This document shows positions 37,629-46,595 of a stretch of DNA of 64,000 nucleotides, one piece after another. Source of the DNA: Lysobacter capsici (GTDB taxonomy: Bacteria > Pseudomonadota > Gammaproteobacteria > Xanthomonadales > Xanthomonadaceae). Within the stretch, counting starts at the first letter, position 1. Each line of letters begins with the position of its first letter. The notes under the pieces were generated by a model. That model ran no database searches and was not told the origin of the DNA. It worked only from the letters and a program-made list of their open reading frames with translations. The stretch covers positions 3,782,001 through 3,846,000 of the forward strand of contig NZ_CP094357.1 of the NCBI RefSeq assembly GCF_014779555.2, read 5' to 3'. Position numbers and translations under genes: made by a program.

Positions 37629-39032
37629 ATGGCAGTAAGCCGCTATCTGGCCGTCGCCCTCGTGGGCGGCGCCGTCGCCTTGTCGAGCCTGCCCTCGCAG
37701 GCCGAACAGGGCGATTACGGATTCTTCCAGACCATCCGCAACCTGGTGTCGCCGCCCAAGGCCGACAACAAGGTCCAGGCCGCGCAACGCACCGGCCAAT
37801 ACCCGCTGCTCAGCCGCGACGCCGCGCGCGCCGACGGTTTCGACCCGGCCGCGTACTACCAATGGCAGACCGTGCAACTGCCGGCGGAAACCGGCGCGAT
37901 CTGCGGCAACGGCTCGCCGTACAAGATCTTCGTCAACCGCGTACCCAACACCACCAACACCATCATCTACATGGAAGGCGGCGGCGCGTGCTGGGACTAC
38001 GCCAGTTGCACCGGCGCGACCGGCGTGCGCGGCGCGCGCAATCCCAACGGCGTGCCCGACGACTACATGAAGCTGCTGAACCCCGGCGCCAGCCTGGTCA
38101 GCCCGTTCGTGACGCGGGTGAGCCCGTTCGATGCGGTCAAGACCCAGAACTGGAACATGGTCTACGTGCCCTACTGCACCGGCGACATCTACAGCGGCGA
38201 CAAGGTCGCGATCTATCCCGATCCGAGCGGACAGCAGCAGCCGCTGGTGTGGCACCACAACGGCCTGCGCAACACCCGCGCGATGACCGCCTGGCTCAAG
38301 GACAACCTGCCGCGTCCGGGCCAGATGCTCAGCACCGGCTGCAGCGCCGGCGGCGCCGGCAGCCTGATCGCCTACGATTCGGTGCGCAGCGATCTGGCGC
38401 CGAGCAGCGCGTATCTGATCGACGACTCCGGCCCGATCTTCCCGACCCCGCGCAACGGCAATCCGGCCGAATATCCCTCGCAGCCGCTGATGAACAAGAT
38501 CCGCGACGTGTGGGGCCTGGACGCGCCGAACGGCCCGCTGGCCTTCCTCGCCGCCGGTCTGCCGCAGATCGACCTCAACGAACTGGGTTCGATCTATCCG
38601 GCGCTGGCCAACAAGCACCGCAACGACCGCCTGGGCCAGACTCACTTCTGGCAGGACCTGAACTATTCGTCGTACTCGTACGAGCGTTTCCACGACGACA
38701 TCGCGCAGGCGCCGAACCAGGCCGCGAAGGAAGCGCTGATCCACGCCAAGTGGGGCAGCGACACCACCCGCCTGGCCGCGCGCCTGAACACGCTGGACAA
38801 CTTCGGCGGTTACTTCCCGCAGTACCGCGCCTTGAACGAGAGCCACTGCACGACCATCGTCGACTTCAAGAACGGCGACGTGCAGGCGCAGAACCTGGAG
38901 TTGAAGAACTTCATCGACAGCGTGCTCGACGGCAACGGCAAGGTGCTCGACGCCAGCGAAGCCAGCGACGCGGCCGACAAGGCCAAGCCGTTCAACCTGC
39001 TGTACTGGCTGGTCGACCAGCTGCTGGCCTGA
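37629..39032 (+). CDS. pectinacetylesterase/Notum-family secreted esterase
   Basis: A 467-residue exported alpha/beta hydrolase. Signal peptide MAVSRYLAVALVGGAVALSS followed by LPSQA. The fold's landmarks are IIYMEGGGACWDYASC (oxyanion region), VYVPYCTGDIYSGD and the nucleophile elbow STGCSAGGAGSL with Ser239. A late His (LNESHC) and the Asp in LIDDSGPIF may complete the triad. The family includes plant pectin acetylesterases and animal Notum carboxylesterases; the bacterial members' substrates are largely unknown. ATG 37629 has a strong AAAGGAGAGAG box. The next gene starts 14 bases after the stop. Confidence 0.88.
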   Translation: MAVSRYLAVALVGGAVALSSLPSQAEQGDYGFFQTIRNLVSPPKADNKVQAAQRTGQYPLLSRDAARADGFDPAAYYQWQTVQLPAETGAICGNGSPYKIFVNRVPNTTNTIIYMEGGGACWDYASCTGATGVRGARNPNGVPDDYMKLLNPGASLVSPFVTRVSPFDAVKTQNWNMVYVPYCTGDIYSGDKVAIYPDPSGQQQPLVWHHNGLRNTRAMTAWLKDNLPRPGQMLSTGCSAGGAGSLIAYDSVRSDLAPSSAYLIDDSGPIFPTPRNGNPAEYPSQPLMNKIRDVWGLDAPNGPLAFLAAGLPQIDLNELGSIYPALANKHRNDRLGQTHFWQDLNYSSYSYERFHDDIAQAPNQAAKEALIHAKWGSDTTRLAARLNTLDNFGGYFPQYRALNESHCTTIVDFKNGDVQAQNLELKNFIDSVLDGNGKVLDASEASDAADKAKPFNLLYWLVDQLLA

Positions 39033-39045
39033 TGAGACATAAGGC

Positions 39046-39669
39046 ATGAATCGCAACATCCTCATGCTGGGTCTTGCACTGACCGTCGCGGCTTGCGCCG
39101 CGGCGGTCAGCCTGGGCTGGAACCCGCTGCGTCCGGTACGCGCACAGGCCGCGCCGGTGGATACGACCGCTGCCAGCGCCGGCAAACCCGATCCCTCATT
39201 GCACAACCTGCTGGCGACGCCGAAAGCGCGCGATTACCAGCAACGCAAGCAGTTCCAATCCGATGCCCACGACTTCTTCCGCAAGGCCGCCTCGCTGGGT
39301 CCGGCCGAACGCGAACGCCGCGCGCAGGCGCTGCGCCAGGACATCGAACGCTACGAAAACGCGAGCGAACTGTCGGCCGGCGAATCGATGCTGCTGCGGA
39401 TCGGCCTGATCCAGGCCACCGTCGCCGACGAAGCGCAGCAGGCGGCGATGGTCCAGCAACTGGCCGCGCGTTATCGCGCCGACGCGAAACGCCGCGAGCA
39501 GCAATGGATCGAACAGCAGCAACACGACGCGCGCTTTCAGGCTTACAAGCAGCGCGAACGCGTGGTGGTCGCCGAAGTGTTGGCGATGCAGCAGATTCCC
39601 GGTGGCGTCACTCGCGACGAGTATCTGCGCCAGCGGTTGCAGGCGGAGCGGGAGCGGCTGTATCGGTGA
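39046..39669 (+). CDS. exported coiled-coil protein of unknown function
   Basis: A 207-residue protein with an N-terminal hydrophobic signal/anchor (ILMLGLALTVAACAAAVSLG). The rest is almost entirely charged helix (DYQQRKQFQSDAHDFFRKA; QQQHDARFQAYKQRERVVV). The overall character, size and position right behind a secreted lipase/esterase-like enzyme recall membrane-anchored lipase chaperones, but the family's sequence signature is not evident. It could therefore be an unrelated folding helper or partner for the upstream esterase. It is very probably cotranscribed with that gene. Confidence 0.72.
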   Translation: MNRNILMLGLALTVAACAAAVSLGWNPLRPVRAQAAPVDTTAASAGKPDPSLHNLLATPKARDYQQRKQFQSDAHDFFRKAASLGPAERERRAQALRQDIERYENASELSAGESMLLRIGLIQATVADEAQQAAMVQQLAARYRADAKRREQQWIEQQQHDARFQAYKQRERVVVAEVLAMQQIPGGVTRDEYLRQRLQAERERLYR

Positions 39670-40617
39670 GCGCCGATACGAACGGGACACCGAACAACCA
39701 CGCTTAGTCGGCTTGGCAATCACTTCTTCAATTCGCCCCCTTTGAAAAAGGGGGCTGCGCGCTGCGCAGGCGCGATGTCTGCATTTTGTCTGTTCGCGCG
39801 GGGGATTTGCTCTTCGGGCGGAGCGCTGCGATCTGCGGGTAAAAGCGAATCCCCCCTAGCCCCCCTTTTCCAAAGGGGGGATGCTTCGGCAAGCTTCGTT
39901 TTGGTTTGTAACTGCGTTTTCGTTCGGAATTGCCGCGCCATCTCGTACTCGCTGCGCAACCCGTCAATCAGCCCACTTTGGAAAAGGGGGCAGCGCGCTG
40001 CGCAGGCTGGATGTGTGTACTTGGCCGGTTCGCGCGGGGGATTCGCTTTTCGTGCAGACCGCTGCGATATGTGAGTAAAAGCAAATCCCCCCTGCCCTCC
40101 TTTTTCAAAGGGGGAATGCTTCAGGAAGCTGCGTTTTGGTTTGTAACTGCGTTTTCGTTTGGAATCGCCGCGCCATCTCGTACTCGCTGCGCAACCCGTC
40201 AATCAGCCCACTTTGGAAAAGGGGGCGGCGCGCTGCGCAGGCTGGATGTGTGTACTTGGCCGGTTCGCACGGGGGATTCGCTTTTCGTGCAGACCGCTGC
40301 GATATGTGAGTAAAAGCAAATCCGCCCTGCCCCCCTTTTTCAAAGGGGGGAATGCTTCGTGAAGCTGCGTTTTGGTTTGGAACTGCGTTTCGGTTTGGAA
40401 TTGCCGCGCCATCTCGTACTCGCAGCGCAACCCGTCAATCAGCCCACTTTGGAAAAGGGGGCTGCGCGCTGCGCGGGCTGGATGTGTGTACTTGGCCAGT
40501 TCGCGCGGGGGATTCGCTTTTCGTGCAGGACGCCGCGATCTGCGGGCAAAAGCTAATCCCCTAGCCCCCTTTCCAAAGGAGGAAACGCTTCGGGAAGCTG
40601 CGTCTGCGAACTGGACG
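39670..40617. other. repeat-filled intergenic region
   Basis: About 950 bases dominated by a tandem array (separate entry). Long open frames across it on both strands encode the repeat unit itself (LEKGAARCAGWMCVLG-type peptides) and are not regarded as genes. Confidence 0.6.
39728..40610. repeat. 235-bp tandem repeat, about 3.7 copies
   Basis: Units begin near 39728, 39964, 40199 and 40435 (spacing 235-236). Each has a TCAATCAGCCCACTTTGG start (first copy divergent), a GGGGGCAGCGCGCTGCGCAG part, a GGGGGATTCGCTTTTCGTGC part, a CCCCCTTTTTCAAAGGGGG hairpin-like core and ends in CTCGTACTCGCTGCGCAACC. Copies differ by scattered changes. The C-run/G-run pairs (CCCCCTTT and AAAGGGGG) can form strong local hairpins in each unit. 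Confidence 0.9.
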
Positions 40618-41688
40618 TTACACGTCCTCGGCGACGATCACCCGATTGCGCCCATTACGCTTGGCCGCATACAACGCCTGATCCGCGCGCGCGAACGTCG
40701 CGGCGGTCTCCTCGCCAGCGCGGTAGCTCGCCAGGCCGATGCTGACCGTCAACGGCAAACCGACCGGCAGGTTGGCGATGGCTTCGCGCACGAATTCGCA
40801 TTGCAGCTGCGCCTGCGCCGACGGCGCTTCGAACAGCATCAGGAATTCCTCGCCGCCGTAACGCGCGACGCTGTTGGGGCCGGCCGAATACAGGCGCAAG
40901 GCGTCGGCCACGGCCTGCAGGATGCGGTCGCCTTCGGGATGGCCGTGGACGTCGTTGATGAGCTTGAAATGGTCGATGTCGAGCACCGCGACCTGCAGCG
41001 GCGCATTCGCATCGCTGCGCGCCACCGCCTGTTCCAGCGCCAGCGCGAAGGCGCGGCGGTTCGGCAGGCCGGTCAGCGGATCGGTGCGGGTCAAGGCGGT
41101 CAGGTCGGCGTTGCTGGCCTCCAGCTCGGCCTGATACTGAAGCAGTTTGTGCTCGTACCAATCGCTTTCCTGCAGCTGCTGGGCCAGCGCGCGGCTGACC
41201 CGGCGCAGTTCGAGCAGGCGCGAGGTCTGTTTCGACAACGCCTGCAGGGCGTCGAACTGATGCGGCTGCAATTCGCGCGGCTCGCTGTCGATCACGCACA
41301 AGGTGCCGATCGCTTCGCCGCCGGGCGTAATCAGCGGCGATCCGGCATAGAAACGGATATGCGGATCGTCGGTGACCAGCGGGCTATCGAAGAAACGTTC
41401 GTCGTTGCGCGCATCGGGCACGACCATGGTCCGGTTCGGCTCGAGGATGGCGTGCGCGCAGAAGGCGAGATCGCGTGGGGTTTCCTGCGCATCCAGGCCG
41501 ATGCGCGCCTTGAACCACTGGCGATCGGCATCGATCAGGCTCACCAGCGCGGTGGGCACGTCGCAGATCGCCGCGGCGATCGCGACCAGGTCGTCGAAGT
41601 CCTGTTCCGGAGGAGTATCCAGGACGCCGTAATGGCGCAGCGCTTCCAGGCGCGCGGTTTCGTTGGCGGGAATCTGCGGTTTCTGCAC
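40618..41688 (-). CDS. GAF-GGDEF diguanylate cyclase
   Basis: A 356-residue soluble signalling protein that makes cyclic di-GMP from GTP. The N-terminal part (about 10-165) is a GAF-type sensor (DFDDLVAIAAAICDVPTALV, FKARIGLDAQETPRDLAFCA, YAGSPLITPGGEAIGTLCV). A coiled linker follows, then the GGDEF domain from about residue 195, with LTGLPNRRAF, DIDHFKLINDVHGHPEGD and an intact active-site motif YGGEEFLML. An RxxD-type inhibitory site is not obvious. The likely start is GTG 41688 (VQKPQIPANETARLEALRHYG); longer in-frame options give an Arg-rich unnatural N-terminus. Confidence 0.9.
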   Translation of the reverse strand: MQKPQIPANETARLEALRHYGVLDTPPEQDFDDLVAIAAAICDVPTALVSLIDADRQWFKARIGLDAQETPRDLAFCAHAILEPNRTMVVPDARNDERFFDSPLVTDDPHIRFYAGSPLITPGGEAIGTLCVIDSEPRELQPHQFDALQALSKQTSRLLELRRVSRALAQQLQESDWYEHKLLQYQAELEASNADLTALTRTDPLTGLPNRRAFALALEQAVARSDANAPLQVAVLDIDHFKLINDVHGHPEGDRILQAVADALRLYSAGPNSVARYGGEEFLMLFEAPSAQAQLQCEFVREAIANLPVGLPLTVSIGLASYRAGEETAATFARADQALYAAKRNGRNRVIVAEDV

Positions 41689-42014
41689 GGCACCACGTCC
41701 GGTAAGTGTCCGGATTACGGCGCGTCGGCACCGTTTTCGCGGACGGCGGGTCACGGCGGCGAGTCTAACAAAACGGCCCGAACCGGCCGGTCGCCGCCCG
41801 GCCCGCCGGCTCGGCCGCAGCATGCCGGCCCGGCGGCGTCAATGCGACCCAAGCGCGACCGCCTCAACCATCGATACCCGTCACAGCGATTGCGCGACCG
41901 CGGAACGGGGCGCTGTCGCACTGCCTGCAATGTCGAACCGATAGACTCACCGCGGCAAGGCGATGCCGCGAACGAGCGCGGCGCCGGCCACGGATCGCCA
42001 CGATGGAGGACAAG
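41689..42014. other. intergenic region
   Basis: About 325 bases between divergent genes. Nothing beyond presumed promoters was recognised. Confidence 0.3.
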
Positions 42015-42389
42015 GTGCAGGTGGAAACGAATAATTACGTCGAGCTCAAGAGCGAGATCCTCGACGGCATGCGCAGCTACCGCGAAGACCTGGCGCAGGA
42101 CGGCGTCGATGCCGGTTACAGCGTGCAGCAGATCGACGAGTGCGAAGGCATCATCGATCGCTTCCTGGAGACCATGAGCGCGGCGGCCGAACGCGGCGAC
42201 AGCGCCGCCGCGCACGGCGCGGTCAAGGACGCGGTGTTGAGCTTGAACGCGCTCAACGCGCGCTGCGGGCACAGTCTGATCGAGACCGATCAGCGCGAAG
42301 GTTTGTGCGAGTTGATCCTCGGCGCGGCGGCGTTGGCCGGTCTGGGCGCGCCGGGCGAGGACATCACCGAGGAGTGGCGGGAGTGGTGA
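42015..42389 (+). CDS. small acidic cytoplasmic protein of unknown function
   Basis: A protein of about 124 residues (128 if ATG 42003 is used), predicted all helical and acidic (VELKSEILDGMRSYREDLAQ, DECEGIIDRFLETMSAAAERG, SLNALNARCGHSLIET). A GGAGG box at 42005-42009 stands five bases before GTG 42015 and overlaps the ATG at 42003, which favours the GTG start. No family was recognised. It is monocistronic, followed by an inverted REP-type pair at 42444-42508. Confidence 0.72.
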   Translation: MQVETNNYVELKSEILDGMRSYREDLAQDGVDAGYSVQQIDECEGIIDRFLETMSAAAERGDSAAAHGAVKDAVLSLNALNARCGHSLIETDQREGLCELILGAAALAGLGAPGEDITEEWREW

Positions 42390-42443
42390 GTCGCGGTTGA
42401 TGGGTGCGGTGCGCGGGTTCGAGCTTCGTCGTCGGTGAATTTT

Positions 42444-42508
42444 CGCGGTCGCGGCTCGCGCCGCTCCTACAGGAAGCCCATGTAGGAGCGGCGCGAGCCG
42501 CGACCGCG
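42444..42508. repeat. REP-type inverted pair
   Basis: Two 28-bp palindromic elements in opposite orientation at 42444-42471 and 42481-42508 with a nine-base spacer, so together they can form one long hairpin. They lie between two convergent genes and may protect or end both transcripts. Confidence 0.88.
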
Positions 42509-42587
42509 TCACCACGTCTACCGCGAAACCGAACGAAGCCCACGACGGTTAAGCCGTAGCGCAAAACGACTCTCCCGCGCGCAACAA

Positions 42588-42619
42588 AAAAGCCGGGCCC
42601 GCGCACGGACCCGGCTTTT
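42588..42619 (-). terminator. rho-independent terminator after the first S8 protease gene
   Basis: Stem AAAAGCCGGG (42588-42597) with CCCGGCTTTT (42610-42619). On the minus strand it is followed by a T-run, 14 bases behind the protease stop. Confidence 0.87.
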
Positions 42620-42632
42620 CAAATGCAACGAC

Positions 42633-45600
42633 TCAGCGCGCGGTGACCGTCAACGCCACCCGCAGCGCCACCTTCGGCCGGATCGGATCGTCGCTGGCCA
42701 CGCACACGTAGCCGCTGTGCGCGCCCGGCGCCAGGCCGGCGGTGTTGATGCGCACCCGGTTGGCGAGGCTGCCGTTGCCCGGCACCCGGCCGAACGCCCG
42801 CTGCGGTGCGCCGATCCACGGCGCTCCGCACTCGCTCTGCCCGTCGATGCTGTAGGCCAGACCGGCGAAGCCCTCGCCCGCGCCCCAGGTGCCGACACCG
42901 CCCGTGTTCGGCGCGATGGTGCGGAACTGGTTGTCGCCGGTGTTCGAGGCGAACCACACCCAGCGGTTGGCGAAGCTGGTGCGCGCGCTCACCACCAGCC
43001 AATAACGGCCCGGCGCGAGTTCGACGTTCTGGCCGGCGGCGGCCAGGTCCAGGGTGATGTTGGCGCCCTGTACGCTCACGCCGGTCGCGGTGGGCGCGGC
43101 GGTGTAGCTCCACACCGCGTTGCCGGCGAGCGGATTGCTGCTCGGGCTACCGGCGTTGTCGGCGTACACCGCCCAGTTCAGGCTCGCCGCCGTGCTCGCC
43201 AGCGGCTGGCCGCTGGAGACGAAGCCCGCCGAGAACAGCTTGGACAGCTTGGTGGTTTCGGCCAGGGTGAAGTCGTCGCTGGAGAACTGCGCCGGCACGC
43301 CGGCGCTGGCCGGATCGGTGTAGATCGTGCTGCGGAAGCCGCTGTTGACGCCTTCGGCGCTGGCATCGATCAAGGTGCGCGACGCGGTGCCGGTGTTGTC
43401 GACCTGGAACTCCAGCGGCGCGGCGCTGGTGTTGCCGATGCTGAAGTCGGCGAACCCGCGGCTGCCGGCCGGCAGGGTCAGAGCGACCTGCGACGGGCTC
43501 AACGCGATCGCCGGCGGCGGCACCGAGACCGCGATCGGCAGATGCAGCTGCGGCGAGTTGCGGTTCAACAGCGGCTGCAGTTCGAGCTTGCCGAAATGCC
43601 AGCTTCCGTCCTTGGCGAAGTTCTGGCTCAGCACCAACACGTTGACCGTGGTGCTGCTGCCCTGCGCGGAAACGAAGATCGGCGGGAAAGCGAGGCCGTT
43701 GAGGCCCTTGACCTGCGCCAGCCACAGCTCCGGCTTGCCCTGGGCGTGGCGGAAGGTGCGCTTGAAGGTGCACGAGCCCACGCATTCGCTCTTTTCCAGA
43801 CTGGCCAGATTGAGCGCGGACACGTCGCCGCCGGTGCCCGGATCGGCCGCCAGGAAGCGCGCGGTGGTCTCGTTGAGGACCAGACCGGCCTGGGTGGCGC
43901 GATCGACCTGGATGCGGCCCGAGCCCATGTCGAACGCGTCGGCCGGGGTGACCTCGTCCTCGCGGAACACCTCCTGCTTGGCGGTCATCATCAGCGCGGA
44001 TTTGATCTCGGCCGAGGTCCAGTTCGGCTGCGCCTGACGCAACAGCGCGGCGGCGCCGGCCTGATGCGGCGAGGCCATCGAGGTGCCGCTGAGCAGGCCG
44101 ACCAGGTTCTCGCTGCCGGTCAGGGTGGTGCCGGAAATCACCGCGAGCACGTTGACGCCGGGCGCGGTCACGTCGGGCTTGATCAGATCCAGGCCTTCGG
44201 CCGGCCCGCGCGAACTGAACGCCGCGAGCACGTCGGGCGTGTTCGGAATCGGCGACGGCGGGAAGTTGATGCCGCCGGTGGAGGTGTTGCCGTTGCCGGC
44301 GGCGAAATCGCGCAATGCATCGCTGTCGGTCTGCGAGGCCAGGAACGCCGGGATGGTCGTGCCCGGGACGCTGGGCGTGGTCAGGGTCGGCTGGTTGTTG
44401 GCGATCACCACCGCGACCGCGCCGGCGGCCGTCGCGTTCTGGATCTTGACCGAGAAGTTGCAGGTGCCGCGGCGGATGACCGCGACCGCGTTGCTGAAGG
44501 TGCCGGCGGCGAACGGGTTGCAGCCGTCGTCGGCGGCATTGATGCCGGCGCTGACCCGCAGCGGCGTGGTCGGCGGCAAGGACGCCGCGAACGCGGTGCC
44601 GCCGCTGCCCTCGGTCAGTTCGATCGCCTGCAGCGCCGGCGGCACGGCGCCCGGGCCGGTCACCTGCAGCAGATAGGCGAAGGTGCCGCGGCCGTGCTGG
44701 GCCGCCGCGGTGGTCGAGGTCCAGGGCTGGCGATGGCCGGTGGTGTTCGGGCCGGGGCCGGAGTTGCCGGCCGCCGCGGCGATGAAGATGCCGGCGTCGG
44801 AGGCGTTGAGGAAGGCCAGCGACACCGCCTCGCCCCACGGCGACGCGCCGCCGCCGATCGAGTAGTTGATGACGTCCACGCCGTCGGCGATGGCCTGGTC
44901 GACCGCCGCCACCGCCGAGGTGTTCGGGCATTGGCCCTGGTTGGTCGCGGCGATGGTGTAGCAGATGTCGTAGGCGATGATGTTGGCGTGCGGGGCGACG
45001 CCGGAGATGCGGATGTTGCGGCCCTTGAAATTGGCGGTCCAGGCGTTGCCGGCCGCGGTCGAGGCGGTGTGGCTGCCGTGGCTGTTGGTGTCGCCGAAGC
45101 CGGGTTCCTCGCGCAGGCCGGCCACGCCGCAGGTGTTGCCGGGCGGGCCGCAGACGAAGTCCCAGCCGCCGATCAGCTTGTCGTTGCAGCGCCCTTCGTC
45201 GACGCCGCCGGGCGCGCAGGTGCCGATGAAGTTGCCGCTGCCGTTGGGATTGACGTGGTGATAACCGGTGTCGTCGATCGCCGCGAACGCCGGGCTGCCG
45301 AAGTTGATGCCGGTATCGAGAATGCCGACCACCACGCCTTCGCCGCGGAAGTTGGTCGGGTTGGCGTTCCACAGCGCCGGCGCGCCGATCAGCTGCGGGC
45401 CGACGTCGGTGGCGAGCGGGTATTCGCGGTATTCCTCGACCAGTTCGACTCCGGGCAACTTGGCGATGCGCGCGGCTTCGTTCTGGGTCATGCGGGTGAC
45501 CACGCCGTTGACCGCGTGGTGCATGCGCCGCTCGATCGCCAGCGGGCGGCCGATCAATGAGGTGATGCCGCGTTCGTGATCGCGCTGCACGGTGTCGAGA

Positions 45601-45953
45601 TGGCGCACGTAGCTGCGCGCCTGGGCGCTGTGGACGTCGATGCGGCTGGTGCCGCCGCTGGCGCTCTTGGCCGCGGCGCTGTTGGCGTTCTGCGCGCCGG
45701 CCAGGCGCTGCGGCGCGGGCAGGCCGGCGATTTCGCCGTGATACGTGCTCAGCGGCGCTTCCTTGTACAGGACGATGTAGCGGCTGGTCTGGGTTTCCAG
45801 GCCGCTGTCGGCGCGTTGCGGCGACGGCGCGCCGCCGATCGCGCCGGTGTCGGCCGGGCTGTCGCCGCTCAGGCCGCGTACCGCGGCGCCGGCGAGCGCG
45901 GCCAGCCCGATCAGGCTGATTGCGATCGTCAATCGATTGACTGCATGTGGCAT
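42633..45953 (-). CDS. secreted S8 (subtilisin-family) serine protease, copy 1
   Basis: A 1106-residue multidomain protease. The N-terminus has a signal/anchor (LTIAISLIGLAALAGAAV) and an inhibitor-I9-type propeptide (YIVLYKEAPLSTY to about 175). The catalytic domain has Asp213 (GILDTGINFGS), His292 (DTNSHGSHTAS), the oxyanion Asn397 (AAAAGNSG) and Ser625 (LSGTSMASPH). A PA-type insert lies between the last two (about 425-555, RRGTCNFSVKIQNA). The C-terminal region of about 400 residues holds Fn3-like beta domains ending VALRVALTVTAR. ATG 45953 has a GGAGG box. It is likely exported and self-processed to digest extracellular protein. Copy 2 lies 2.2 kb away. Confidence 0.94.
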   Translation of the reverse strand: MPHAVNRLTIAISLIGLAALAGAAVRGLSGDSPADTGAIGGAPSPQRADSGLETQTSRYIVLYKEAPLSTYHGEIAGLPAPQRLAGAQNANSAAAKSASGGTSRIDVHSAQARSYVRHLDTVQRDHERGITSLIGRPLAIERRMHHAVNGVVTRMTQNEAARIAKLPGVELVEEYREYPLATDVGPQLIGAPALWNANPTNFRGEGVVVGILDTGINFGSPAFAAIDDTGYHHVNPNGSGNFIGTCAPGGVDEGRCNDKLIGGWDFVCGPPGNTCGVAGLREEPGFGDTNSHGSHTASTAAGNAWTANFKGRNIRISGVAPHANIIAYDICYTIAATNQGQCPNTSAVAAVDQAIADGVDVINYSIGGGASPWGEAVSLAFLNASDAGIFIAAAAGNSGPGPNTTGHRQPWTSTTAAAQHGRGTFAYLLQVTGPGAVPPALQAIELTEGSGGTAFAASLPPTTPLRVSAGINAADDGCNPFAAGTFSNAVAVIRRGTCNFSVKIQNATAAGAVAVVIANNQPTLTTPSVPGTTIPAFLASQTDSDALRDFAAGNGNTSTGGINFPPSPIPNTPDVLAAFSSRGPAEGLDLIKPDVTAPGVNVLAVISGTTLTGSENLVGLLSGTSMASPHQAGAAALLRQAQPNWTSAEIKSALMMTAKQEVFREDEVTPADAFDMGSGRIQVDRATQAGLVLNETTARFLAADPGTGGDVSALNLASLEKSECVGSCTFKRTFRHAQGKPELWLAQVKGLNGLAFPPIFVSAQGSSTTVNVLVLSQNFAKDGSWHFGKLELQPLLNRNSPQLHLPIAVSVPPPAIALSPSQVALTLPAGSRGFADFSIGNTSAAPLEFQVDNTGTASRTLIDASAEGVNSGFRSTIYTDPASAGVPAQFSSDDFTLAETTKLSKLFSAGFVSSGQPLASTAASLNWAVYADNAGSPSSNPLAGNAVWSYTAAPTATGVSVQGANITLDLAAAGQNVELAPGRYWLVVSARTSFANRWVWFASNTGDNQFRTIAPNTGGVGTWGAGEGFAGLAYSIDGQSECGAPWIGAPQRAFGRVPGNGSLANRVRINTAGLAPGAHSGYVCVASDDPIRPKVALRVALTVTAR

Positions 45954-46595
45954 CGAGAGGTCCTCCACGTTCGTTCGCGAAGAGACCGCCTCCATGCCTG
46001 CCCTGTCCAGGCACGTCGCGGTCCAGAGTCGGGAGGGAGCATCGGCCCCGGCGAACGCCGGCGGCCCCGCACCGCGAACGCGCAGGCCGGCGCAATGCAT
46101 GCGTCGGCCGATTGGCTTACGTCCCCGGCAGGCAGTCCCCACCTGCCGACACACTGCGCGAGAGCGAAACGTTACGGCGTGATCATTGCCACAGTTTCGG
46201 TGCCGATGCAGATGGTTTTTCTGCATGTTTCAGCGTTGAAACTTCATAAATCGGCATGCGGTGCGTTGGGGATCGCGAATGGTTTTTTTGCGCTCGGGGT
46301 TTTGCTGGCGCCGTGCCTGTGCGTATGGAATCGGGATGCTGCGGTGCATCGTGAGGACAGGTTTCAGCGTCGATGCTTTCGTTGTGTCGATTCGATTCAT
46401 CCGACTTCAATCGCACGCGATCCGGGCCGATGCGATGCGTTGTGATTTTCAACAGGCCGACAAAAAAAACGGCGCCCTCGCAGGCGCCGTCATGGATCGC
46501 ATCGCAGTGGTCGGACCGGCCGGTCGATTCACCCGACCGGCCGAGCCCGCGTCGGCGTCATCGCTCCCGAACCAGCCGTCGATGCGCCGTGCCGA
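45954..46595. other. intergenic region upstream of S8 protease copy 1
   Basis: About 640 bases. Positions 46190-46470 are AT-richer than the surroundings and contain short palindromes (ATGCAG/CTGCAT at about 46206-46226; GTTTCA/TGAAAC just after), suitable as operator sites for the protease promoter. The terminator of the adhesin gene is at 46469-46490. Open frames appear non-coding. Confidence 0.4.
46469..46490 (-). terminator. rho-independent terminator after the YadA-like gene
   Basis: Perfect stem ACGGCGCC (46469-46476) and GGCGCCGT (46483-46490) with a six-base loop. On the minus strand eight T residues follow. Confidence 0.92.

Noticed and set aside
39720-40202. 160-codon minus-strand frame and similar frames in the 235-bp array
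   Set aside because: They translate the tandem repeat itself, giving repeated FEKGG/ARCAG peptides in several frames; no ribosome binding site and no family.
42717-45560. 947-codon plus-strand frame
   Set aside because: Antisense to the first S8 protease gene; shadow composition.
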